DNA of 5,545 nt, taken from Paenibacillus sp. Lineage in GTDB: Bacteria > Bacillota > Bacilli > Paenibacillales > Paenibacillaceae. The position numbers and the translations under genes are program-made. Of this stretch, positions 1 through 5,545 are shown in pieces. The stretch is from positions 1-5,545 of the forward strand of contig JAQSXN010000309.1 in NCBI GenBank assembly GCA_029256665.1, in the 5' to 3' direction. Below the pieces are notes generated by a model. That model searched no databases. It worked only from the letters and a program-made list of their open reading frames with translations, and was not told where the DNA came from. Position 1 is the stretch's first letter; every line of letters begins with the position of its first letter.

Positions 1-500
1 ACGTAAGTCGATCCCATCCAAAATTCATTGCAGCAATCGTCGAACGATCGGGCTGTCGGCTTGCGGATCCAGTATTGCTCGTCCGTGGCCACGACGCCGC
101 TCCGGGGAGAGTGCCCGTCCTTGTCCACCAGCACCTCGACCAGGCCGTCGCTATCAGCGAAATAAGATTCCGCTTCGTTTACCGGAATTAACGTCAGATC
201 CAATTTGTTGCCGTCTTCGAACAAGATGATGTAAGAAAACCAAGCGCCAAGCTCCGGAGGGAACAACTCCATATCTTCCGGCTTCTGCATCATGGCCCGG
301 CTGCCGAACGCGTCCAACCAGCCATCGTCCGCTTTGTAAGCTTCGATATCGGTCACGAAGTAGGAAATGTCGTAATCCTGAAATACATCCGGCGTTATGT
401 TGACGTTCGTTCGCGAGCCTTCGAGCGTCGCGAGTCGAACGCGAGGTTCAATCAGGGCGAAGTCAACGAATAGCTTCATCATTTGTTCTGAGGATCTCAT
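1..500 (-). CDS. Aminoglycoside 6-adenylyltransferase (ANT(6)/AadK-like), N-terminal part, cut by window edge
   Basis: Transfers AMP from ATP to the 6-hydroxyl of streptomycin in the cytoplasm, if it acts like known ANT(6) enzymes. Reading the minus strand from the ATG at 500-498 gives 166 codons without a stop before the window edge; known members are about 280-300 residues, so roughly the C-terminal 40% is missing. What is seen: a nucleotidyltransferase motif LEGSRTN (residues 26-32, GSR at 28-30), the metal-binding D-x-D pair in QDYDISYFV (D42 and D44), then a third acidic site in KLDLTLIP (D101), and the family segment DDCCNEFWMGST (154-165). These match the order and spacing I recall for AadK/AadE. 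The start is supported by GGGAGGAAAATC just before the ATG. A TATGAT -10-like hexamer lies at 526-531, but I see no -35 at proper spacing. It lies 95 bp downstream of the yqzM-like gene on the same strand with a stem-loop between. Which aminoglycosides it modifies cannot be told from this part. Confidence 0.9.
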   Translation of the reverse strand, partial: MRSSEQMMKLFVDFALIEPRVRLATLEGSRTNVNITPDVFQDYDISYFVTDIEAYKADDGWLDAFGSRAMMQKPEDMELFPPELGAWFSYIILFEDGNKLDLTLIPVNEAESYFADSDGLVEVLVDKDGHSPRSGVVATDEQYWIRKPTARSFDDCCNEFWMGSTY

Positions 501-541
501 GATTTTCCTCCCTGCCTATTCGGAAATCATAACGCAACGAT

Positions 542-576
542 AAGAGCCGCACCCCCTCGCGGGCAATGCGGCTCTT
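542..576 (-). terminator. Stem-loop after the yqzM-like gene, probable terminator or attenuator
   Basis: A perfect 10-bp stem pairs 542-551 (AAGAGCCGCA) with 567-576 (TGCGGCTCTT). Inside the loop a second short stem can form (CCC at 554-556 with GGG at 561-563 around a TCGC tetraloop). It starts 20 bases after the stop codon of the yqzM-like gene on the minus strand. The tail on that strand reads CTCTTATCGTTGCGTT, so the U-run is poor; this may be a weak or leaky terminator, or a leader structure for the adenylyltransferase gene whose start lies 42 bases further on. Confidence 0.6.
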
Positions 577-595
577 CAAGACATCATTCCGTTAA

Positions 596-742
596 TTAGG
601 AAATGACAAATTTCACGATTACGGCAACGGCGAAAGCAATGGTCATGAAACCTAGCATGCCGCCGAATCCGAACACAACATCCATCAAATCGTCGCGCGG
701 CTCTTCGTTTACGTGCTCGCGTGGATCTCTGACATTTTCCAT
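596..742 (-). CDS. yqzM: YqzM family small membrane protein
   Basis: A 48-residue protein of unknown function; the family is known from Bacillales. The first half is charged (MENVRDPREHVNEEPRDD), followed by a glycine-rich turn (FGFGGMLGF, residues 24-32) and one hydrophobic membrane span at about 27-47 ending VIVKFVIS. The C-terminal pattern of a hydrophobic span followed by VIKF or VKF and a short tail matches what I recall of B. subtilis YqzM (about 44 residues). The start at 742 is fixed by a strong AAGGAGG (752-758 on the minus strand) 9 bases upstream. It has its own sigma-A-like promoter and is divergent from uvrC. A different-frame reading (576-761) overlaps it but its basic, arginine-rich product fits no family I know. 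Membrane location is predicted; no enzymatic motif is present. Confidence 0.82.
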   Translation of the reverse strand: MENVRDPREHVNEEPRDDLMDVVFGFGGMLGFMTIAFAVAVIVKFVIS

Positions 743-751
743 CGATCATTT

Positions 752-758
752 CCTCCTT
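752..758 (-). promoter_or_regulatory. Ribosome binding site of the yqzM-like gene
   Basis: AAGGAGG on the minus strand, 9 bases before the ATG at 742. It decides the start of this very short gene. Another ATG lies between the site and 742, but it is in the shadow frame and too close to the site. Confidence 0.85.
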
Positions 759-771
759 CAAAAGCTAGCCG

Positions 772-795
772 GTCTTAGGGCTACAGTCGTAAGAC
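772..795 (-). repeat. Inverted repeat in the yqzM-like gene leader
   Basis: GTCTTA at 772-777 and its complement TAAGAC at 790-795, with a 12-base loop. The stem is short, so a folded RNA leader is possible but not strong. No T-run follows on either strand, so this is not an intrinsic terminator. Confidence 0.35.
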
Positions 796-821
796 GCCGC
801 TTATGACTCCATGCTGATAAT

Positions 822-851
822 AGTATACCCAAAATGCCAAACAATTGTAAA
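822..851 (-). promoter_or_regulatory. Sigma-A-like promoter of the yqzM-like gene
   Basis: On the minus strand a -35 TTTACA (846-851; 5 of 6 to TTGACA) is followed by an 18-bp spacer and a -10 TATACT (822-827; 5 of 6 to TATAAT). Transcription would start near 815, giving a leader of about 70 bases. A 6-bp inverted repeat (772-777 with 790-795) lies in that leader between promoter and ribosome binding site. Confidence 0.7.
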
Positions 852-914
852 GAACATAAGGTGACATTTCTAAGGCAATCGGGGCACGAAATATGCTAAA
901 ATGTGTACAGGTGT

Positions 915-942
915 TCGGTTGTGCTAACCGACCGGGAGGGGG
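915..942 (+). promoter_or_regulatory. uvrC leader hairpin and ribosome binding site
   Basis: A 6-bp hairpin TCGGTT (915-920) with AACCGA (926-931) and a 5-base loop stands immediately before the purine-rich ribosome binding site GGGAGGGGG (934-942), 7 bases before the ATG at 950. The site decides the uvrC start against in-frame ATGs at 893 and 995, neither of which has one. No good promoter for uvrC is visible: the best -10-like elements are TATGCT (892-897) and TAAAAT (897-902), both without a convincing -35. Confidence 0.6.
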
Positions 943-949
943 AACAACG

Positions 950-2800
950 ATGGACATGTCCGGAGAGGAGCAGCTGGCCCGTCCGGCGGCGGTCATGGAT
1001 GCGATTCGCAACAAGCTCGCGCTGCTGCCCGACAAGCCCGGCTGTTATTTGATGAAAAACAGAGACGGCGTCATCATTTACGTCGGCAAAGCCAAAGTGC
1101 TGAAGAACCGCGTCCGCTCTTATTTTATCGGAAGCCATAACGGCAAGACGCAAAGGCTTGTGTCCGAAATATACGATTTCGAGTTTATTATTACCGGCAG
1201 CAACATGGAAGCGCTCATCTTGGAGTGCAATCTGATCAAGCAGCATCATCCGCGTTACAATGTCCTGCTTAAGGACGACAAGACGTTTCCGTATATCAAG
1301 ATCACAAGCGAAGCGCATCCCAAGCTGGAGGTCACGCGGCGGATCGTGAAGGATAAAGGCAAATATTTCGGACCATACCCCAACGCCTATGCGGCCCAGC
1401 AGACCAAGAAGCTGCTCGACCGTCTGTATCCGCTCCGCAAGTGCAACACGCTTCCGGATAAGGTATGCCTCTACTACCATCTTGGGCAGTGCATCGCGCC
1501 ATGCGAATTCGAGATCGAGAAACAAACATACGAGACGATGATCGGCGAAATTACGCGTTTCCTTAACGGCGGACACGATGCCGTCAAGCATGAGCTGCAG
1601 CGCAAGATGGAGGAAGCCGCGGAATCGCTGGAATTCGAGCGGGCCAAGGAATTTCGGGATCAGCTCGTGGCGATCGACGCCGTCATGGAGAAGCAGAAGA
1701 TCACGATGTCCGACGCCATGGATCGCGATATCTTCGGGTATGCGGTCGACAAAGGCTGGATGGCCGTTCAAATCTTGTACATGCGCAAAGGAAAGTTAAT
1801 CGAACGGCATGGCACGACCTTCCCGTATTACGGCGAAGAATTCGACGACTTCATGACCTTCGTCACGCAATATTACAGCGATAACCCCGCCTTGCCGAAG
1901 CAAATCCTTCTACCGCTGCCGCCGGAGAGCGACAAAGAAGCCGAGGAGGTCGTTACTTCGTCGCTCGGCAGCTGGCTGAAGGTCAAAGTGCTGATGCCTC
2001 AGAGGGGCCAAAAGAGCCAAGTCGTCGGCATGGCGCAGGACAACGCCCGCAATAGCCTCGACGAGAAGTTCCGCCTGATCGAACGCGACGAGGAGCGCAG
2101 CGTAAAGGCGTCGCAATCGCTTGGCGGCTGGCTCGGCATACATGATATTCGCCGCATCGAAGCGTTCGACAACTCCAACATACAGGGCACCAACCCGGTA
2201 TCCGCGATGGTCGTCTTTACGGAAGGCAAGCCCGACCGCAAAGAATACCGAAAGTACAAGGTCAAGACGGTTGTCGGGGCCGACGATTACGAGACGATGC
2301 GCGAAGTCATTCGCCGAAGATACGAGCGGGTGCTCAAGGAAGGACTGGCTAAACCCGATCTTATCGTGGTGGACGGGGGCAAGGGTCAAATTTCTGCGGC
2401 GATCGACGTGCTGGAGAACGAGCTTGGCCTGTACATTCCCGTATGCGGATTGGTCAAGGACGCGAAGCACAAGACGGCGCAGCTCATGTCGGGCGATCCC
2501 GCGGAGATCGTGCCGCTGCCGCGCGACAGCCAGGAATTTTATCTGCTGCAACGAATTCAGGACGAGGTTCACCGCTTCGCGATCACGTTCCACCGCGAAC
2601 AGCGCGCGAAGTCCATGGTGGAGTCGCGGCTGGACGCCATTCCGGGCATCGGCGAGAAACGCAGGAAGCAACTGCTCAAGCATTTCGGCTCGCTCAAAAA
2701 AATAAAAGAGGCCTCAGTCGAAGACTTCAGGCCTCTCTCGATAGGCGACAAACTCGCCGGTGAAATTATTGCTGCTCTACGGGATGAATCGTCGACATGA
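950..2800 (+). CDS. uvrC: UvrC, nuclease subunit of the UvrABC excision repair system
   Basis: Makes both the 3' and 5' incisions around a DNA lesion after UvrA and UvrB have loaded onto it; cytoplasmic. The 616-residue protein is complete and close in length to B. subtilis UvrC (about 598). Domains in order: GIY-YIG nuclease for the 3' cut (about 28-108; CYL with Y33, IYVGKAK with Y44, R54, E87); four cysteines C165, C173, C181 and C185 in the spacing that binds the [4Fe-4S] cluster in UvrC; UVR UvrB-binding motif (about 215-250, [13 protein letters not shown]); RNase H-like nuclease for the 5' cut (D407 in FDNSNIQG, D446, D475 in VVDGGKGQ, H541 in EVHRFA); and a C-terminal helix-hairpin-helix pair (about 560-612, [19 protein letters not shown]). 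All key residues are present. The chosen start gives about 15 more residues than B. subtilis; M16 (ATG 995) aligns with the B. subtilis start but lacks a ribosome binding site. Its last 35 bp overlap the convergent protease gene, and its 3' end holds that gene's terminator. Confidence 0.98.
   Translation: MDMSGEEQLARPAAVMDAIRNKLALLPDKPGCYLMKNRDGVIIYVGKAKVLKNRVRSYFIGSHNGKTQRLVSEIYDFEFIITGSNMEALILECNLIKQHHPRYNVLLKDDKTFPYIKITSEAHPKLEVTRRIVKDKGKYFGPYPNAYAAQQTKKLLDRLYPLRKCNTLPDKVCLYYHLGQCIAPCEFEIEKQTYETMIGEITRFLNGGHDAVKHELQRKMEEAAESLEFERAKEFRDQLVAIDAVMEKQKITMSDAMDRDIFGYAVDKGWMAVQILYMRKGKLIERHGTTFPYYGEEFDDFMTFVTQYYSDNPALPKQILLPLPPESDKEAEEVVTSSLGSWLKVKVLMPQRGQKSQVVGMAQDNARNSLDEKFRLIERDEERSVKASQSLGGWLGIHDIRRIEAFDNSNIQGTNPVSAMVVFTEGKPDRKEYRKYKVKTVVGADDYETMREVIRRRYERVLKEGLAKPDLIVVDGGKGQISAAIDVLENELGLYIPVCGLVKDAKHKTAQLMSGDPAEIVPLPRDSQEFYLLQRIQDEVHRFAITFHREQRAKSMVESRLDAIPGIGEKRRKQLLKHFGSLKKIKEASVEDFRPLSIGDKLAGEIIAALRDESST
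2696..2736 (-). terminator. Intrinsic terminator of the CPBP protease gene, inside the uvrC reading frame
   Basis: An 8-bp stem pairs AGAGGCCT (2707-2714) with AGGCCTCT (2729-2736). A second 4-bp stem AGTC/GACT (2716-2719 with 2723-2726) closes on a GAA loop. On the minus strand the hairpin is followed directly by TTTTATTTTTTT (2707 to 2696), the hallmark of a Rho-independent terminator. It begins about 30 bases after the protease stop codon at 2766. On the plus strand no T-run follows, so it should act only on the protease transcript. The same bases encode UvrC residues of the second helix-hairpin-helix region (about [14 protein letters not shown]). Confidence 0.88.
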
Positions 2801-4409
2801 TCGGCGGATTCATCCTTTTTTTGCGCTGGTCCCATAGCCGGAGCACGTAAGCGATAAGGATCGGCAGCAGGACGAAGAAGATGGCAGACGCCACGTTGGC
2901 TGCTCCGCCCACCATGATCAGCGAGCTGCCGACGGCAATGCTGTTGAAGATGGCGTGGGTGAACATGGCCGTAATAAAGCCGTACCGGATGAAGATGAAG
3001 CTGAACAGCAATCCGACGATCATCAGCTCGAACAACCGCGTCGTCGACGGATAGAACGGGTACATGACATGCCCCAGCGACCAGAACAACGTCGGCAGGA
3101 TGGCTGCCGCGAACGAGTTGCGGAACCATCTGCGGAACAGCCCGATGCCGAAGAACCGGAAGACGGCTTCCTCCGAGATAGCCGCCGCCCAAGCAAGGAC
3201 CGGCATGAGCCATAACACGCTGAAGTTGTACGGCGACATCGTGACGTCGCTCGTTCCCCACGTGCCGATAATGAGCTCCAGCGCCTTGAAAATGATTGGT
3301 TGTATGCCGAGCAAAATAATGGCGAACAAGTAGGACAACCCCATGCTGCGCCATACGTAATCGCCGTAGCCGGGCTGTCCGAGCCGCGGCCACACTTGCC
3401 GGGCTTGCGCCTTCCAAAGTCCGTCGCCCGCTACGATGGAGAGATAGACGGAAGCGGCCATCGGAATGCAGACGAGTACGGTAATGATCATCGTAACGAA
3501 GATGATGTTATCGTCGAGCGGCGCTTCTCCTTGGGAAGCGATCAGCCCGTCGACGACGCCGACGTTCATGATGACGTAAGCGATCGTAAAGATGACGGTA
3601 AGCAGCCAGCCGTATTTGAACGACGTGAACTTCCGGTACAGGATGGAATAAACGATGGCCAAGATGCCGAGGATGACGCTCATGAGCACGTAACCGATGC
3701 CCGTAAGCCAGCCCGCGATTCCGTCTTGTTCACTTACATAATTCTTATAAGATTCCGGCACGATGAAGACGGGCTTAAACTTCGTGATGACAGGCGAGCC
3801 TTCTAAGGACTGGACCTTGAACGAAGCGTTAAATTCGGCTTCGCCGACGATCGAAGCATCGCCATCCGCCGCAAGGTTCCATTCGCCTTTTTCGTTAGGA
3901 ATCAGCTCGGTCCGCGAGGTTCCGGGCATAGGCTTGTTCTCCAGATACTTCTGCAGCAGCTCCCGCTGTTCTTGTTCGGACGGGGCGGAGGTATCGTTGA
4001 CTTTCAAATTCCATGCCACGATTCCGCCGGTGTACATGTTGAGATATACAAAGCCGGAGCCCTTGCGATCCTCGAAACGAAGATTGACCTGGAACGTGTC
4101 GGTCGGGAAGACGTCGCCGTATTCTTTGTCGTATTTCTCCAGCAGCTTCTCCTTGGACAAATACCCGCTGAACAGCTTGTCGGATTGATGGACGGCTCTA
4201 GCTTCCCGCACCTTGTACCCGGTTTCCGATTCGGCGAATTGGACCGCGGCTGCGCGAGCGACCTCCTTGTCCACGACTTTTCCGCCATGCGGATGATTGT
4301 TAACGGATCCGATTAACGGTACGATCTCGAACAGAGCGAAAATAATGCCGCCGATGATAGCGGCGATCGCATATCGTTTCCACTCGTTGCGCTTAATCAT
4401 GTCGATCAT
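2766..4409 (-). CDS. CPBP (Abi/CAAX/Rce1-like) family intramembrane glutamic protease with large N-terminal extracytoplasmic domain
   Basis: A 547-residue multi-span membrane protein. The C-terminal half carries the three CPBP motifs: EEAVFR (E413, E414, R418), WSLGH (H447) and HAIFN (H485, N489), each in a hydrophobic span. These form the active site of Rce1-type proteases; substrate unknown. Layout: one membrane span at about 12-34; a polar domain at about 35-230, predicted outside the cell; then about nine spans (roughly 234-257, 266-286, 301-325, 355-380, 396-412, 432-450, 458-475, 478-500, 505-524) and a basic tail. The N-domain (repeated lysine-alanine-rich helix, then [28 protein letters not shown]) resembles a PepSY-like fold, which is only inference. 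It is much longer than a minimal CPBP domain. The start at 4409 is backed by AGAGGTGA just upstream; M4 is an alternative with poorer spacing. The gene stands alone, convergent with uvrC and downstream of lysR on the same strand, with 146 bp between. CPBP members act in protein prenyl processing, bacteriocin immunity or peptide maturation; no bacteriocin gene is seen here. Confidence 0.9.
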   Translation of the reverse strand: MIDMIKRNEWKRYAIAAIIGGIIFALFEIVPLIGSVNNHPHGGKVVDKEVARAAAVQFAESETGYKVREARAVHQSDKLFSGYLSKEKLLEKYDKEYGDVFPTDTFQVNLRFEDRKGSGFVYLNMYTGGIVAWNLKVNDTSAPSEQEQRELLQKYLENKPMPGTSRTELIPNEKGEWNLAADGDASIVGEAEFNASFKVQSLEGSPVITKFKPVFIVPESYKNYVSEQDGIAGWLTGIGYVLMSVILGILAIVYSILYRKFTSFKYGWLLTVIFTIAYVIMNVGVVDGLIASQGEAPLDDNIIFVTMIITVLVCIPMAASVYLSIVAGDGLWKAQARQVWPRLGQPGYGDYVWRSMGLSYLFAIILLGIQPIIFKALELIIGTWGTSDVTMSPYNFSVLWLMPVLAWAAAISEEAVFRFFGIGLFRRWFRNSFAAAILPTLFWSLGHVMYPFYPSTTRLFELMIVGLLFSFIFIRYGFITAMFTHAIFNSIAVGSSLIMVGGAANVASAIFFVLLPILIAYVLRLWDQRKKRMNPPIMSTIHPVEQQ

Positions 4410-4453
4410 GTTTCACCTCTGGTAGGATTAGGATTTCGTTCATTCATTACCAT

Positions 4454-4477
4454 ATCATATCCTTGGACATCATATCC
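4454..4477. repeat. 9-bp direct repeat upstream of the protease gene
   Basis: ATCATATCC occurs at 4454-4462 and again at 4469-4477, 15 bp apart start to start. On the minus strand each copy contains TATGAT, a -10-like hexamer, so the repeat lies where the protease promoter should be (about 45-68 bp before its ATG). No good -35 is seen (TTATTG at 4477-4482 has correct 17-bp spacing from the nearer TATGAT but matches poorly). It may be an operator or a promoter overlap; this is inference. Confidence 0.45.
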
Positions 4478-4483
4478 AATAAC

Positions 4484-4530
4484 GGGACATGCCCGGGCCA
4501 GCCTCTGCCGTCGCCGCGGGCCGCGCGGAT
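4484..4530. other. GC-rich patch between lysR and protease gene
   Basis: A stretch rich in G and C holding the palindrome GCCCGGGC (4491-4498) and repeated CGGGCC (4494-4499 and 4517-4522), set between AT-rich flanks. On the minus strand it starts about 25 bases after the lysR stop. A weak 5-bp GCCCG/CGGGC pairing with a long loop is possible, but no T-run follows, so I do not call a terminator here. Confidence 0.3.
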
Positions 4531-4555
4531 TCAATCTCTATTAATATGGAAATAA

Positions 4556-5458
4556 CTATAGGGTGTCCGGCTGGGCATAAACGGCCGCGATTTCGTTGAT
4601 GCTGAGCCTCACCGACGGACTAAGAGTCGCGGGATCGACATGAATGAGAGACGTGGTGCGTTTCGCTTGCTCGAGCTCCCGGATCGGCATGACGATAAGA
4701 TCGTTGTCTTCCAGGAGCTGCTGGCGCATATAGGATCTCGGAAGGAGAGTCGCGGCGCGGCAAGTGTGAAGGAGCCGCAGAATGGCTTCGAACGAGTCGA
4801 TCTCCATCCGCACGTCCGGCGAGATCCGGTGCGCCTCGAACAGCTCATCCGTTAATATACGATACCAGGTGCCTTTCGAGAACAAGATCATGGGCAGGCC
4901 GTTGAGATCGTCCATGCCCAGTTCGTTTTTGTCGATGATGACGTGATTGCGGGGCAGCACGAGCAACAGGTGGTCATCGAATAGCGACACGCAACGAATG
5001 GCCGGGTCATCTATGCGGGAAGCGACGATGCCGATGTCGACCTTATGCTCCCGCACGTAGGAGACGATCTCGTGCGTCTTGCCGGTAATCGCTTTAATGT
5101 CGAACTCGGGATGCGTCGACGTGAGCCGCTGGATGAGATCCGGAAGCGTCGTTTGGAGCGTCGTCAGGCTGGCGCCGATCGTCAGCGAGGTGCGGCCTGT
5201 TGCCGTAAATTCCGATACGTTGTGCAGATAGGCGCGGTGAAGCTGCTGCAGCTCCAGGGCGTATTCGTACGTCAGTTGACCGATCCGCGTCAGCTCCAGC
5301 CGCTTGCCCACCCTCCGGAAGAGCTGCGCCCCTAGCTCGTCCTCCAGCTTGGAGATCTTGCGGGAGAGCGCGGGCTGCGAGAGATTAAGCACCAGGGAAG
5401 CCTTGTTCATGCTGGATTGTTCTACGATGACGCGGAAGACGTCGATATCGTCGTACAT
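4556..5458 (-). CDS. LysR family transcriptional regulator
   Basis: A 300-residue DNA-binding regulator of typical family length, acting as a tetramer in known members. The N-terminal winged helix-turn-helix is clear: residues about 3-62 with NKASLVLNLSQPALSRKISKLEDELGAQLFRR, where SQPALSRKISKLE is the recognition helix, then LELTRIG. A linker helix (about 63-88) leads into a periplasmic-binding-protein-like effector domain (about 90-295; SLTIGASLTTLQTTLPDLIQRL, then VDIGIVASR, and LPMILFSKGTWYR). The effector and regulated genes cannot be inferred from sequence. The start is fixed by AAAAGGAG 9 bases upstream of the ATG. No partner gene is inside the window; a divergent target may begin to the right of 5545, since LysR regulators often face the gene they control. 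The protease gene follows on the same strand, 146 bp away, but has its own control region and joint regulation is not shown. Confidence 0.95.
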   Translation of the reverse strand: MYDDIDVFRVIVEQSSMNKASLVLNLSQPALSRKISKLEDELGAQLFRRVGKRLELTRIGQLTYEYALELQQLHRAYLHNVSEFTATGRTSLTIGASLTTLQTTLPDLIQRLTSTHPEFDIKAITGKTHEIVSYVREHKVDIGIVASRIDDPAIRCVSLFDDHLLLVLPRNHVIIDKNELGMDDLNGLPMILFSKGTWYRILTDELFEAHRISPDVRMEIDSFEAILRLLHTCRAATLLPRSYMRQQLLEDNDLIVMPIRELEQAKRTTSLIHVDPATLSPSVRLSINEIAAVYAQPDTL

Positions 5459-5485
5459 GCGATCATGCTCCTTTTCGGATCATTG

Positions 5486-5506
5486 CTTATGTCATATAGT
5501 TATAAG
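5486..5506. promoter_or_regulatory. Probable LysR-type operator upstream of lysR
   Basis: CTTAT (5486-5490) and its complement ATAAG (5502-5506) are separated by 11 bases, matching the LysR-type T-N11-A dyad geometry. It lies 28-48 bp upstream of the lysR start, where an autoregulatory site is expected. Dyads of this kind arise by chance in AT-rich DNA, so the assignment rests on position plus the repeats next to it. Confidence 0.5.
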
Positions 5507-5520
5507 AAATTATAAGAAAT
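5501..5520. repeat. Exact tandem 10-bp repeat in the lysR control region
   Basis: TATAAGAAAT occurs twice in direct tandem (5501-5510 and 5511-5520). The palindrome TTATAA recurs at 5500, 5510 and 5532, spacing 10 and 22 bp, close to whole helical turns. The repeat joins the right arm of the LysR-type dyad, so together they could be a cluster of regulator sites. Confidence 0.65.
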
Positions 5521-5537
5521 ATGCAATTCCATTATAA
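5509..5537 (-). promoter_or_regulatory. Probable lysR promoter
   Basis: On the minus strand a perfect -10 TATAAT lies at 5509-5514, with a weak -35 TTATAA at 5532-5537 (17-bp spacer, 3 of 6). A second perfect TATAAT lies at 5531-5536, whose -35 would fall beyond the window. The operator-like dyad is just downstream of the first -10, in keeping with autorepression by lysR. Confidence 0.5.
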
Positions 5538-5545
5538 GCTGAAAA

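Noticed and set aside
576..761. 61-codon minus-strand frame overlapping the yqzM-like gene
   Set aside because: Its product is arginine-rich and unlike any family; the overlapping 48-residue frame has the ribosome binding site and the family pattern.
861..897. uvrC promoter from GTGACA (861-866) and TATGCT (892-897)
   Set aside because: The two hexamers are 25 bp apart, too far for sigma-A; other pairings match poorly.
903..917. Possible LexA box ahead of uvrC
   Set aside because: Only the right half GTTCG (913-917) fits; the left half matches CGAAC at about 3 of 5 positions, so no dyad is supported.
893..949. In-frame upstream ATG that would add 19 residues to UvrC
   Set aside because: No ribosome binding site precedes 893, it overlaps the -10-like region, and the added residues match nothing in UvrC; 950 has a strong site.
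896..1771. Long open frame antisense to uvrC (291 codons), and a similar one at 1910-2683
   Set aside because: Both are shadows of the uvrC codon pattern; products have no recognisable domains and no ribosome binding sites were seen.
4484..4530. Terminator for lysR
   Set aside because: The possible stem is short with a long loop and there is no T-run on the minus strand.

Overview
This window looks like chromosomal DNA from a moderately GC-rich, low-motility-of-genes Firmicute of the Paenibacillaceae type (Paenibacillus or Cohnella-like). The clues are a UvrC that follows the Bacillus subtilis protein closely, a YqzM-family micro-protein known from Bacillales, strong AGGAGG-type ribosome binding sites and sigma-A-like promoter elements. 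The genus assignment is inference. There are no tRNA or rRNA genes, CRISPR arrays, insertion sequences or phage genes.

Layout, left to right. (1) 1-500, minus strand: the N-terminal 166 residues of an aminoglycoside 6-adenylyltransferase (ANT(6)/AadK-like), cut by the window edge. (2) 542-576: a strong stem-loop between this gene and the next. (3) 596-742, minus: a 48-residue YqzM-family single-span membrane protein with a good promoter (822-851) and a strong ribosome binding site. (4) 743-949: a divergent intergenic region. (5) 950-2800, plus: complete uvrC, the nuclease subunit of UvrABC nucleotide excision repair. (6) 2766-4409, minus: a complete 547-residue CPBP (Abi/CAAX/Rce1-like) intramembrane protease with a large N-terminal domain outside the membrane. 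It converges on uvrC and overlaps it by 35 bp. (7) 4410-4555: a short intergenic region with a direct repeat and a GC-rich patch. (8) 4556-5458, minus: a complete LysR-family regulator. (9) 5459-5545: its AT-rich control region, with tandem 10-bp repeats and a LysR-type dyad.

The genes do not form one pathway; each appears to be its own transcription unit. The most interesting structure is the convergent uvrC/protease junction. The intrinsic terminator of the protease gene (hairpin 2707-2736 followed, on the minus strand, by a T-run) lies inside the uvrC reading frame, where the same bases encode a conserved lysine-rich stretch of the UvrC C-terminus. The lysR control region and the ANT(6) gene sitting among housekeeping genes are worth a second look. 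I found no convincing evidence of a wholly new multi-gene system. No stretch longer than 300 bases is without a gene.
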